From Armigeres subalbatus (lineage: Eukaryota > Arthropoda > Insecta > Diptera > Culicidae), in assembly GCF_024139115.2 (NCBI RefSeq), contig NW_026942669.1, forward strand, positions 1-64,000: a DNA stretch of 64,000 bases, written 5' to 3'. Under the pieces are notes generated by a model. It was not told where the DNA came from and searched no databases. It saw nothing but the letters and a program-made list of their open reading frames with translations. Positions 25,557 to 37,156 of the stretch are shown here, piece by piece. The stretch's first letter is position 1; every line of letters begins with the position of its first letter. A program made the position numbers and the translations under genes.

Positions 25557-26480
25557 GAAGCTTCCGTCGTCGGGGAACTTCCTGTCGGGGTAGGATAGAT
25601 CCGCCGCCAGGGACTATCTGAGTAAATCGCGATCCAGTTGGGAGCTTAATGACTCAAGATTACAGAAGATCAATTTCGAAGAGTTTCCGTCGCCGGGGAG
25701 CCTCTAGTCGGAGTAGGCTAGATCCATCGTCGGGGACTAGGCCGAGTAGAACGTGACGCGTTGGTAGAACTGGTTTCAGGTCGTCGGAGCACCATTGAAC
25801 CGGACGCTATGCTCCACCCGGAATCTCTGGATCGACTTCGGCACTCGGACCGGTCACTCGCTGAAGTAAGAAAGGCCTCCAGTCCTGCGCTGATCTGGAA
25901 AACACCAGAAATGTTAAAAGTGGTAAAAAATATTCAACAAGTCTTACACAGAAGCGAGTCGTCGGTTCCGAGGGAAATTCCAACGTCGGGGAACTCCCTG
26001 TCGGAGTAGGATAGATCTGCCGCCGGGGATCATCCGAGTAGCCCGCGATTTAGCTGGGAGCTAAATGGCTCAACGAAAAAGTGCAGCAAAAAGTCAAGAA
26101 AACTATGCTGGGAGCCGAACGGTTCAATGTTAAGAAAAGTTCCGTTCGGGGGAGTTTCCGCTACCGGGAAGCTTCTAGTCGGAGTAGGCTAGATCCACCG
26201 CCGGGGACTATGTCGAGTAGTTCGTGACGCGTCGAATAATCGGCTTTGGGTAGTCGAAGCGCCAGTGAACCGGACGTTATGCTCCACCCGGAATCTCTGG
26301 ACCGACTTTGGCACCCAACCGGTTTCCCGTTGAAGTGAGAAAGTGCCTCGGACTATCTAGGTGAGACATTAGTGTTGGACACGCAATAAACTTCCACGGT
26401 TTTCGGGGAAGCTCTCGCCGCCGGGGGACTTCCCGTCGGAGTAGGATAGATTCGCCGCCGGGGACTATCTGAGTAGGCTG
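25557..26480 (+). repeat. Higher-order tandem repeats in the R1 3' UTR
   Basis: Two related units alternate. Unit A has GTCGGAGTAGGATAGATCCG, then CCGGGGACTATCTGAGTAG and GGGAGCTAAATGGCTCAA (near 25580, 25996 and 26425). Unit B has CTAGTCGGAGTAGGCTAGAT with GACGCG (near 25699 and 26171). The A-to-A period is about 416-433 bp. The short core repeats five times in all. Confidence 0.82.
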
Positions 26481-27092
26481 CGAGCACGTCGAGAGCTAAA
26501 TGGCTCAAAGATGCAGTGGTGCTGAATGGCATGAGGAAGAGAGACAGTGAGCGTCAAAGATTAAGAGACGCGCAAACCGAATAAAAAATGCTTCGATGAG
26601 AAAAATGTAGCGAACTAGCTGTGCTTGCTAGAGACTGAACACGTGAAGTGCATGAGCACAGCCCCCCTCCGAAGTATTGACATCCAGTAAGTCCCGGGGG
26701 GAACAGGGTATGTGAAGAGAGGGTAACTCAAGTAACCTTCTGTTACTTGAGTGGGTTTAGTGGGTCCGGCGGGCCGGCTGTCGACCGCACCAACCCCACT
26801 CCCTGAGTGATAATTTCAGGTGTCTGTAAGCAGATTTGCCTTCATCCCTCTATAAAAAAAAACACACACACACACACGGGGGCAGCAGGGACTTTGTCCA
26901 AGGGCTTGACGACCCCTCCCCATGGCCACTGCGAGTTAGACCGGGACCATCGTCCCTAACCCCTAATCCCAAGGCGTCAAGCGACCCGTGCCGAGGGGAT
27001 GCATGGCCAGGGGGTGAAATAATAAGCTAGGCCTTTAACGGAGCCTGTGGGGTACCTGGGCACCCTCCACAGTAATTGTCCCTTACCGCGTC

Positions 27093-28771
27093 ATGCTGGG
27101 CTCTGGCGTGGTGGACCTCTTTTCCCGAGCAACTCGTGGGACCAGAATGGAAAACCAAGTCAATTCTTCAATTAGTGGTAGTAGTGTAGGCGACAACCCC
27201 TTCGCAAGAGGTGTGTTGTTCAGGTCTCCGCCTAGGAGGCCAGAGGCAACAGTCGGCAGCTCAGTGCGCAGCGCCAGCGTGGGTCACTCAACCTTCCTCT
27301 CGGCTATGAAAACGCCGGTAGGGGTTATTGACGGCCCATGGCTTGTGGAGGCGATGAACCGCAAACGCGATGGGCTTTCGGCCTTCGAGGTGGCGACGGA
27401 ACAGCTGGACGCCATCATCGACTTTGCGTCATCGAAGCATAATATCAGCAAGGACCTCAAGAGGAGCTTGCAGAAAGACCAGAAAGACCAGAAAGTCGAT
27501 GCTGGACGCCAAGCTGGAGAGGGCGGTCGGGACGGCCAAGTGTAAACCCGTGAAACCCGTGAACCCCGAGGTCTACCCAGACTGAGGCCCAAGGATTCGC
27601 GGACTCGGGCAAGGTCGAATCGACCGAAGGCGTGCCAGCGAAGACGGTGGTGCAAAAGTCTACCCAGACTGAGGCTCAAGTATTTGCGGGTACGTCGGGG
27701 GTGACTGCTCCAACGGAGCAGACACAAAAACGGGGGAGACAGTCTCCAGGGGATGAGCTCCCTGGGGGCCGCTCCAAAACGCGAAGGGTTACTACTCCGA
27801 ATAAGGGTAGTGGGGCTGGGAAGCTGAACCCCGGTCAGGTACCTCCAAAAGGGGGGAGGAAGGACCTGGAAAGGTCCGTCCACTCAGGAAAGACGGTGAT
27901 AAAGGGTTACGGCAGGCTGAAAGTTCTCAACCGCACCAGACCAGGGAAATAGAGACGGATGACGCCTCCTGGACCCTGGTCAAGAACAAGAGGAAACCGA
28001 AGACGTCAAGGGCCGAAAAGAAGGCCCAGGCGAATGAGGGTAGCAAGAAGTCTAGGGTAGGCGCCAATCGCTCCAGGGGCGATGCCCTAGTCATCACGGC
28101 GGACGAGGCTAAGTACTCGGATGTTTTGAAGGCGATGAGGAGTGACGTCAAGCTCGGTGAACTCGGCGCCGACGTACGTCGAATAAGACGTACCCGGATG
28201 GGCGAGATGATACTCGAACTGAAGCGGGGCGTCTCGCGCCACCTACAAGAAGTTGGCGGAGGAAGTCCTAGGCGAGACGGTCAAGGTGAAGGCACTCACG
28301 ACGGAGGTGAATCTAAGGGTTAAAGACCTGGACGAGATCACTGAAGTCGAAGAGCTCGTCACGGCACTGCGGCGACAGTGTGAAGTGGAGACGACCACCG
28401 CAGCCGTTCGGCTACGGAAAGGTCCGGCAGGGACGCAGGTAGCATTGGTTCGGCTATCTGCAGCGGACGCCTCCAAGGTAGTCAAGTTAGGGAGCGTCAA
28501 GGTGGGATGGTCGGTATGCCCTGTGGGCATATACGAGCAACCCGAAGTTTGCTTCAAGTGCCTGGAACCGGGGCACAAGCAATGGGACTGCAAAGGCCCT
28601 GACAGAAGCAATCTCTGCCGACGCTGCGGATTGGAGGGACATAAGGCTCAATGCTGCACGAACCCTCCCAATTGTTTGATTTGTTCCAGCAAAGCTGTGA
28701 ACAGCAAGCACCCCATGGGGGGTTCGATGTGCCCGGCGTTTAAGCGTGCTGCAAAATCACAGTGCAGGTAA
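27093..28771 (+). pseudogene. R1 ORF1 (gag-like zinc-knuckle protein), frameshifted
   Basis: The first 150 codons (27093-27545) run in one frame. The line then continues in a second frame (27560-27952), shifts again to about 28150 and returns at 28253-28771. The C-terminus has CCHC knuckles CFKCLEPGHKQWDC and CRRCGLEGHKAQCC, plus a third Cys cluster CLICSSKAVNSKH. Such proteins bind element RNA in the retrotransposition particle. At least two frameshifts make it a pseudogene. Confidence 0.82.
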
Positions 28772-29010
28772 CGCAGCTGGCTTGCTCGGCCTCGCCCGAG
28801 TGTTTGGTGTGCGCAGGTTTAGAGGAAACGGTGGAACACGTGTTGTTCGTGTGCTCACGTTTTCGCGCAATGCGTGACCACATGCTTGCCACATGTGGTC
28901 TGGACACTACCCCGGACAACCTAGTTCGGAGGATGTATAAAGATGAAGTTGGCTGGAACGCCGTTTTATCGGCTATCGCCCAAATCGTCTCGGAGCTACA
29001 CAAAAGGTAG
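28762..29010 (+). pseudogene. C-terminal remnant of R1 ORF2
   Basis: These 82 codons contain CLVCAGLEETVEHVLFVC, the Cys/His region seen at the end of R1 ORF2 proteins, and end with SAIAQIVSELHKR. It overlaps the last codons of ORF1 in another frame, so a deletion of roughly the whole EN and RT coding region has joined the ORF1 end to the ORF2 end. Confidence 0.75.
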
Positions 29011-29443
29011 CGCGTGACTCAAGGATGACTAGTTCAGGTGCAAATAAGAGGTGGTCCAAGGGATCGGAGTCGGCTTCATGGGTCATACCGGTGGTCATGC
29101 TCTGTGGTCGAACTCGATCCTTTTATCAAACAAGTGGCCGCGCGAAGAACAACATGGTATCGTCGCTTTCGCGGCGTCGTCCAACAGGGCGGGTTCCGAG
29201 CCCGAGGACAGAAAGGGGTCCTCGTCAAGGCTGGGGCAGGCGTAGGCACCGCGTCGGCAAGTCCCTCTGCGTGCTGGCGAATAGGACCTATCGCAGAAAG
29301 GTCAATTTGGGTTAGGGTCGGAGGACATTAGCGGGTCGGGAATGTAGTCCTGCCTCCCTCGGTGATCCCTAACCCCGCACTTCCTGGTCAACCCAGGATG
29401 TCTGTTGAGCAGATTCCCCCTCCATTGTTTAGGAAGAAAAAAA

Positions 29444-29540
29444 ACACACACACACACGGACAGACAGACATTTGTTCAGCTCATCGAGGCTGATAGTTGG
29501 ACTAATTGGGCAGAATAAGTTATTTAGATTATTGCTGCAA
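29444..29540 (+). repeat. (CA)n and right part of the target repeat, copy A
   Basis: CA units at 29444-29457 run into GGACAGACAGACATTTG and TTCAGCTCATCGAGG. It appears to be the other side of the microsatellite-bearing repeat whose left part is at 22490-22741. Confidence 0.55.
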
Positions 29541-29784
29541 TCTATAACACGTCTTGAATGATTAATATCATAACAACTAGATACAAACGTTGTTCTGAAA
29601 TTTAAAATCGTGGTTAAGTCAAGTTTATTTTGGAGTTCAGTTTTCAAATGAAACATGTTCAATGTTCAACTCCGTCTTACGAAAATGACTGAAAAAAACA
29701 CTCGTCCTATGCTAAAAGAATTTTTTTGTTCCTTTTTTGTGAGAGAAGAAGGGGAATGTGGGGTTTGAGTAAGTTACCATTAGC

Positions 29785-30078
29785 GTGTGATTATATTAAA
29801 TATCTTGGCTGTGCATATGCACAGCATATGTTTCGAAATGGACAAATTGATATGAAATTTGCGAAAAAGAATCCACGTGTCTTGGAGGGACTCGAACCCT
29901 CAACCTCCTTGTTCGAGTCCCTCCAAGACACGTGGATTCTTTTTCGCAAATTTCATATCAATTTGTCCATTTCGAAACATATGCTGTGCATATGCACAGC
30001 CAAGATATTTAACAAAAAAATGGTTTTCGTACGGCCGAGTTGCCGAATAATACGCAATTAATTGTAGTGTGATTATAT
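29785..30078. mobile_element. Perfect palindrome insertion with 12-bp TSD
   Basis: 29796-29897 and 29911-30012 are perfect reverse complements (102 bp each) around a 13-bp spacer. The word GTGTGATTATAT flanks the insert (29785-29796 and 30067-30078), giving a 270-bp insert of the palindrome plus a 54-bp unique tail (30013-30066). Each arm has a B-box-like GTTCGAGTCC next to the centre, so the sequence looks derived from a tRNA-type SINE copied head to head. Not a tRNA gene: there is no cloverleaf. Confidence 0.85.
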
Positions 30079-30215
30079 ATTACCACCTTAGCGTGTCAAT
30101 CGGTGAGCAGCAAGCCATGACTCGGTCTCTTCTCGTCCGATCTCGGTGGCGTGCACACGCACCGACGAAAAGCTGCTGTCATCGCATTTCGCTGCAGCCA
30201 TTTGGAGCCACACAG

Positions 30216-30632
30216 AAGCCTTTTCCAAAAGGCTTGGAAGTCCTTTTTCAAGAGGCTAAGAAGTTTACTTTTAACCTTTACCCTACTTTCAAGAGGCTCG
30301 GAAGCCGCCGTTCAAGAGTCTCAGAAGCCTTTTTTCAAGAAGCTCAGAGGCCACCTTTTAAGAGACTAAGAGACCTTTTTCCAAGAGGCTCAGAGGCCTT
30401 CTTTCAAGAGGCTCGAAACTTTTTTTAAAAGGCTCGTAAACCTTCTTTCAAGAGACTCGGAAGCCTCCTTTCAAGAGGCTCGGGATCCTTCTTTCAAGAG
30501 GCTCATGAACCTTCTTTCAAGAGATCCGGGAGCCTATTTTCAAGTTGTTTGAAGGCCTTCTTTCCAGAGGCTCGGGAGTCTCCTTTCAAATAGGCTCGAA
30601 AACCTCCTTTCAAGATGCTTGGGAGCCTCCGT
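30216..30632 (+). repeat. Minisatellite, 23-bp unit, ~18 copies
   Basis: The unit TTTCAAGAGGCTCGGAAGCC plus a short CTTC or CTCC linker repeats with a 23-bp period, diverged at the 5' end. It abuts the (TG)n tract. Confidence 0.88.
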
Positions 30633-30635
30633 ACC

Positions 30636-31400
<765 letters not shown>

Positions 31401-34376
31401 TTCTTTTTGAACAGTGCGTGAAGCATTTAATCGCACAAATTCTCAGTTGTTGGCACTATCCTGTCATGAGTTTTGGCATTTTTGTTTTGTAACGTTTAAT
31501 CAATCATTTGACTCTATTCTCAACACATTGAGTGACTTCAACGCGCCTAAAGCGCCAAACCTCAGAAATCATATTCGCTTGGCAAATTTGCCAGTTCAGA
31601 AAAAAACATAAATTTATCAATTTCCATAATGCGCAAGACGTTGCCCTCGTGACCTACACCGAGAAGGAAATATGCATGCGGCAAATTGCACCACCCATCT
31701 ACGATGGAAAGTAAAATTCGAAATCATTTCCCTTTCCTGCGGCGTGCGCAACATCCACAAATCACTCACAACTTGCATCTCGGAGCGGAGTGGTAACTAA
31801 ATTATTACTTTCGATGGTACCTGCAGGCACTATCGGCGAAATTACGCGCGATTGCCGAGTGCGCAACGGCATGAACCCGTGCTATCACCAAACCAATATG
31901 GGTGGGTATCTTCTTCTATATGCAGACGCCAGTCGGGAGGGACAACCCCAAACGGAGACGACGAGTCGCGACGAGCAAACGAATCACATCTATATATGTT
32001 TTCGTTTTCCAATTTCCACACAATCCGCAGTGGCGGCGTGTGAAATGTCGATAATCATAGCTGTTTCCTCCGAGCTGTTCTCGCACCCGAGCTATGACCC
32101 CTGGGAACCCCCAACTCCCAGGTGGCTTCCCATTATTTTCTTGTTTAGACCCCAGACGAGTGCAACGCGGAGTTGTTAATTTTTCGCTCAACAAACTCCG
32201 TAGAAACTCGTGGCGCGATTCGTTTGCTGAGCTGGCATGTTTATTGTTTTCCGCTTATTTTGCGTCGATCATCATCATCATCATCATGATCATAATCTAG
32301 CTAGGAGCGGGCACAACCAGGGCCGGTGGTGTGAGTTATTTGGAGGCGCGGCGTGATTAAAACTCGCACATGCGGAACGTGAACCCGCGCGGGGAAAACT
32401 TCTCTCGGCGGATTCAATTATCTGAACGAGAGAGCTGGGATTGCGTTGTCGATCGGTGTGAATATTTATGTTCAGCAACTGTCTAGTCGATTGGAGATTT
32501 ATTTCTAATCTTTTGACCCCGTTTCCACCGGAGAGAGAAATGAAAATGTTTCGTATCATTCGAGGTCTTTGTGGCTGTGGCGCGATGTCGGAAATAATTT
32601 GTATTATTCATTACAATCATTTTACAAAAAATAAATCGTTGTTTAACTGATGTATTGGTTATATCCTAAAAATGTATTCCCTCTCTTTCGAGCTCAGTTG
32701 AGCTAATTCATACTACTTACAGAAACTTATACGCACAGTGAAAGTGATCTCCCTTATGTACAGTCACACCTAGCCGCGATTTTCCTTCAGATTTCCGTGG
32801 ACCGATTTATCTTAACTTGAGTGCTACCATTTCTCAAACCTGCCCCGTTAGAGCTGGTGACTGTCTGCTCACATATATCCATGACCACACGTCGTCCAGT
32901 TATCAATTAGGCTGCCCTCATCCGCCTTCGCTCATTTTTATCGCAACTGCACTGGGCCCGGCGGAATGCAAAATGGGTGGCACAAATGAAGATTAATGAT
33001 TCCGGATTGCACCGAGCACTGAGTGTTCGCAGCATTTCAGCATTAACCGTTGCAAATGGAATAACAGCAAGAACATGCAGCTCGATTTAAAGGGCTCACA
33101 TTAACAGCTCTTTTAGTTCCGATCAATGGATGGACTGGAGAATGGTCAGGAAATTCCTGGCTCTTTTGTACGATTTAACTCGATTCAGGTTGCACATCGT
33201 CATGGTTTTGCGCGGAACGAAGACCACCCCGGTTGACTGTTAGGAAGACTGGTTGAACATATGCACACGGATATATGCACATAGATACATATGTTTTGTA
33301 TGCTCCAGAGACCTCTTCGTTCGGTCACTGATGCAGCCTTGGCGATCACCGCGCTTCTATCTGCAGCAAAACCAGAAAAGAAACAGAATCTGGCGTCATA
33401 TACGCTGCCAGGAGAAGACCCGGGTGTAAAATTAGAATTACAAATTGCACTTTTTCCCATGGGTTTCCCCGGGCTTGATCCAAAAGGGCGTCTATGTCAG
33501 CTGTTGTTGTTCCAAGGTATGTAACGTTAGGCCTACAAGTGTGTTCCGTTTAGGTTCAGATGATGTGCGACGCGCGAAGAGGAAAACACAAACATGTAAC
33601 ACTGAGCAACAACATCTCGGGTCTCGGGTGGTCGCAGAAGGTTGAAGATCAACAGTAAGTTGTTGTGCGATGGGAGCGAGGGAGGGATGGAGCTTAGAAG
33701 GGGCACACTCGTGGGACGATCCGAGAGTAGTCATGTTTGATATGTGTTTTTCAAGTCGGGCTACATTGTACGGTGGCACAGGGGAACACGATTCAAACGG
33801 TCACTGTTTACACGTCATTAAGGCGGTGATGATTCCCATCCCATGGCGTAACGAACGGGTTCGGTTGTACAACATTGATTCGGTTTTACGGGACGGGATT
33901 AATATAAGATTACGTTTTCATTTAGTTCTTCTTGGGCGCCAATGCTTTCTTAAAGGTTTCCAAGCATACAGAATATTTACTCATTAAAATGTGTGTATAT
34001 AACACTGGTCGACATTAAAATTTGTGTTTGCAATGCTCATGTGTTGCATTTGTTGTTTTTGACCAATGAAATGTAATGGTTTATTGATTGGGAAAATTTC
34101 AACATTATTTGGTTACAAAGTAAAAGTAAGTTCACCGCTTTAACGGAGTTAAAAATTTCTTAAACTAATTTAATTTGCTAATTATATCTAATACATGCAT
34201 CTTAAGCTAGGTGTTCCGTGTTTTCTCAACTGTACCATCCTTATTTGCTATGATATATTTTTATTTATTATTAATACATTTCAATTGCCTCTGGCAGTTG
34301 TGATTTTTACTCTGATTGAATAGGAGTATGTAGGAATTACAATGTTTTGGATGGGGGCTTTGGGACAGACAGACAG
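31401..34376. other. No confident gene; (ATC)n at 32268-32290
   Basis: Mixed-composition sequence with several frames of 60-129 codons. None has a recognisable domain or paired splice sites I trust. A frame near 31830-31910 reads protein-like but lacks support. A short ATC microsatellite is present. Confidence 0.45.
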
Positions 34377-35914
34377 ACAAAAGGTCGAAGGACAAATGGT
34401 CGACGGACAAAGGTCGAAGAGACAAAAGGTCTAAGGGACAAAAGGTCGAAAGGACAAAAGGTCGACGCGCCAAAAGGTCGAAGGGATAAAAGGTCGAATG
34501 GACAAAAGGTTGGAAGCCCAAAACTGAAAAATAAATAATTCTGTACACACGAAAAGAGAAAATATACAACAATAAGTTTGTAAACATGTTTCTGAAGAAA
34601 AATCTAGCTTATTACATTTCCCAAAGATTTCTCCTTCTTTATTTCATGGGCAGTTCTTCAACCAATCTTCAACCAAACCAAACAAACCAACAGAGAAAAT
34701 AAAGCAGCCAGGGCGAGCATTGTTCTCGGGACCATGAAGCCGAAAAATTAGTACCTGTTAGATCGTGCTCTTGTAACACGTGTCGCTTCGAGTGCATGTT
34801 GGAGTGAAACACGTAGGTTTTGGTATCTCAGGTTTGGTATCAGCGTCGTATAATGAATTATTTCGCAGCTGACTAACGCGACTTCCTAAACATTCCTATA
34901 CATTACATTCCGATGTAGATCACAGAAGATTGTCAGTCTCTTGTAGCAATGTGTGTCAAATTCATTTTCAACTCCTCATCATGTATAAGATGGGGATGTT
35001 ATTGGTTTTAATTCAACGTGATGTCATTATTGGTTTTAAATAAAAATAAACACTGAAGCATGTACACTTAGACTGGCCTTTAGCTGTACATAATAGTTTA
35101 AATTGCATATTATCCGGTGATTCAACCGTACGAATCATTTTAATTAACACTCAAACACGCTTGATGTTGTATTTTGTACAACATTAACGAAAAAAATCTC
35201 TCTTGGTACACAGCATTAACAAGCCTACATGAGTATTCTAGGACCGCGCGCGTCTAGAACGGTTTATAATCATGATTGTACATATGCATATTGCACACAC
35301 TTAATTTTTCTCGCGAGTTCTCAGCATTTTTTGTTTATTTTCCCGAGATGGGCACCGCCGAGTTTCAGCAAACATGATTTTTGCCGAGATCTCAGTAAAA
35401 GTGACGTTTCAGTTGCTGAAATGCTGTAAATATTTTGCCAAATATCAGTAATAAACAAAATTTTCTGCCGAAGATCAGTTCTCTAATTTACTGAGCTACA
35501 GCGGTGCGCGATTTTGGCGAGCTCAAGGAAGGAAAATTTAGTGTGAAGCGTTTTGTGTAGAAATAAGAGGTTGTGGGTTCATGTCAAGATTGGGCCATCG
35601 TTCCCACGAACAGTCTATAGGTCGGATATCTAAATCACTCGAAAAGATATCTTATATTGCATTATTATTATTAATATGTTTATTAATGAGGTTTTCGGCA
35701 TTATATTGCAACTTCCTTGTGCCCAGATACATAAATTTCATTATTAAGACATTCCGATTTGTTGAAAACATGGTCCAATCTGACCCTTATTTGGCCAATT
35801 GTCACCCCCGATGACGGTACCTAAATCATAGTTTTACTTTGTTTTTATTGTTTGTTCTCAATACAATGGCTTTCAATTTTGTAATTTCGACCTTTTGTCC
35901 CTTCGACCTTTTGT
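34377..35914. mobile_element. Putative TIR element with GACAAAAGGTCGAA word arrays
   Basis: The left end (34377-34520) is a tandem array of GACAAAAGGTCGAAG words, 15-19 bp each. The right end (35887-35914) has two copies of the same word inverted. The interior is noncoding AT-rich sequence. TSD not identified. Confidence 0.55.
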
Positions 35915-35930
35915 CATATATTCAAACTGG

Positions 35931-36458
35931 GGAAGGGTCAACCATCGAAAGCCATTTGGCCGAATGCCACTAGACCGAAAGTTGTTTGGCCGAATATATC
36001 ATTTGGGCAAACAGACCATTAGGCCGAAAGTCATTTGGCCGAACGGGTCGTTTGGCCGAAAGAGTTGTTTGGCCAAAAGGGTCGTTCGGCCGAAAAGGTC
36101 ATTTGGCCGGAAGGGTCGTTTGGCCGAAAGGTTCATTTGGCCGAATGGGTCATTTGGCCGAAAGGGTCATTTGGCCAAAAGGGTTGTTTGGCCGAAAGGG
36201 TCGTTTGGCTGAATGGTTTGTTTTGCCGAAAGAGTCGTTTGGCCGAAAGGGTCCTTTTGCCGAAAGGGTCATTTGGTCGAAAGAGTCGTTTGGCCGAAAG
36301 GATCAATTGGCCGAATGGGTCATTTGGCCGAAAGAATCATTTGGCCGAAAGGGTCGTTTGACCGAAAGGGTCATTTGGCCGAATAGACCCTTTCGGCTAG
36401 ATGGGTTTCGGCCTAATGGCTTGTTCGGCCAAGTGGCATTCGGACAAATGACCCTTCC
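35931..36458. repeat. 18-bp word array with mirrored ends
   Basis: About 25 copies of GGGTCATTTGGCCGAAAG and close variants. The array is bounded by a perfect 10-bp inverted repeat (GGAAGGGTCA and TGACCCTTCC), and the last ~80 bp are in inverted orientation. It looks like a TIR element whose terminus has expanded into tandem copies. Open frames of 105-172 codons arise because 18 is a multiple of 3. Confidence 0.88.
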
Positions 36459-36501
36459 TCGAGCAGGAGCGACGACCTCGGTAACAGAAATTGGTATGAT
36501 T

Positions 36502-36725
36502 TAGCCTTGCATAAGAGGTAAAATACCAAAAAATAATACCAAAAACTTATATGCAGAATACTTGAGGCATAGCATGCTTAGGTATTTCAATACCAAACGA
36601 ATAATAAATGGTTATGCATTTGGTATTGAAATTCAATTTAATAACTGAGTTTGTTATGGCTTAAGTATTGTACATATTAGTTTTTGGTATTATTCCTTTG
36701 GTATTTTACCTCTTATGCAGGGCTA
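36502..36725. mobile_element. 220-bp MITE with TA TSD
   Basis: The element 36504-36723 has ends GCCTTGCATAAGAGGTAAAA and its near-perfect inverse, about 45-bp TIRs rich in AATACCAAA, and TA on both sides. A TA TSD fits Tc1/mariner-type MITEs. Confidence 0.82.
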
Positions 36726-37156
36726 GTTCATAACAGTTTATGGTATCAATAACAGAATTAAGTATTATTGAGCCAATTTCTCCTGGGATCCCCACTTAAA
36801 TTAAAATTAAACTAATTTATACTAAGGGTACATGGAGCTAATCGTTGCTAAAAAAGATTGCACCGATTATTGTCTAACATTGGAAATTATTTTATTGGAC
36901 ATTTGTTGCATTGTCTCTATATTATAAATTCTCTGAGGTTCATTGGTACTATACTACGAAGGCAACTTCAGAATCATTTTCAAAATTTTAGTTTGAATCC
37001 TCTGAAGTGTCTTCCTTCTGGTATTGCATCAACTAGTCCATATTGGCACAGCATACAACATGGCTGGTCTAAAACTTTATTTGTAAATCAAAAATATGTT
37101 GATAAGACAAAATTTTAATTTTCTGTTTCTAAGGCGATATACCTAGACACTTAATA
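36726..37156. other. No gene seen
   Basis: AT-rich sequence with no motif or splice-bounded exon recognised. Confidence 0.5.

Larger units (their letters stand above)
22742..26861 (+). mobile_element. R1-clade non-LTR retrotransposon 1, 5'-truncated
   Basis: This LINE starts abruptly after a (CA)n tract, within the endonuclease domain, and lacks ORF1. It carries EN, RT and the C-terminal Cys/His region, then about 1.4 kb of 3' UTR with tandem repeats. A short A run (26854-26862) and a second (CA)n (26862-26877) follow. R1-clade elements with AC-repeat target preference (the Mino and Waldo types) are known in insects. The (CA)n on both sides here fits such a target, though I infer rather than prove the lineage. 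Confidence 0.82.
26878..29443 (+). mobile_element. R1-clade element 2, internally deleted
   Basis: It begins GGGGGCAGCAGGGAC right after (CA)n and ends in GAAGAAAAAAAA followed by another (CA)n (29444-29457). The order is 5' UTR, ORF1, the last ~80 codons of ORF2, then 3' UTR. The endonuclease and RT are absent. It lies immediately downstream of R1 element 1 in the same orientation, sharing one CA tract as boundary. Confidence 0.8.

Noticed and set aside
29860..29950. A tRNA gene suggested by GTTCGAGTCC
   Set aside because: No acceptor, D or anticodon stems can be drawn; the sequence is a palindrome with a B-box-like word in each arm.
31830..31915. Possible upstream exon after CCTGCAG, peptide with DCRVRNGMNPC
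   Set aside because: No pyrimidine tract precedes it and the donor is weak. Nothing links it to the exon at 63693.
35895..36504. Trp/Pro/Gly-rich frames of 105-172 codons
   Set aside because: They are translations of the 18-bp word array; the period is a multiple of three.
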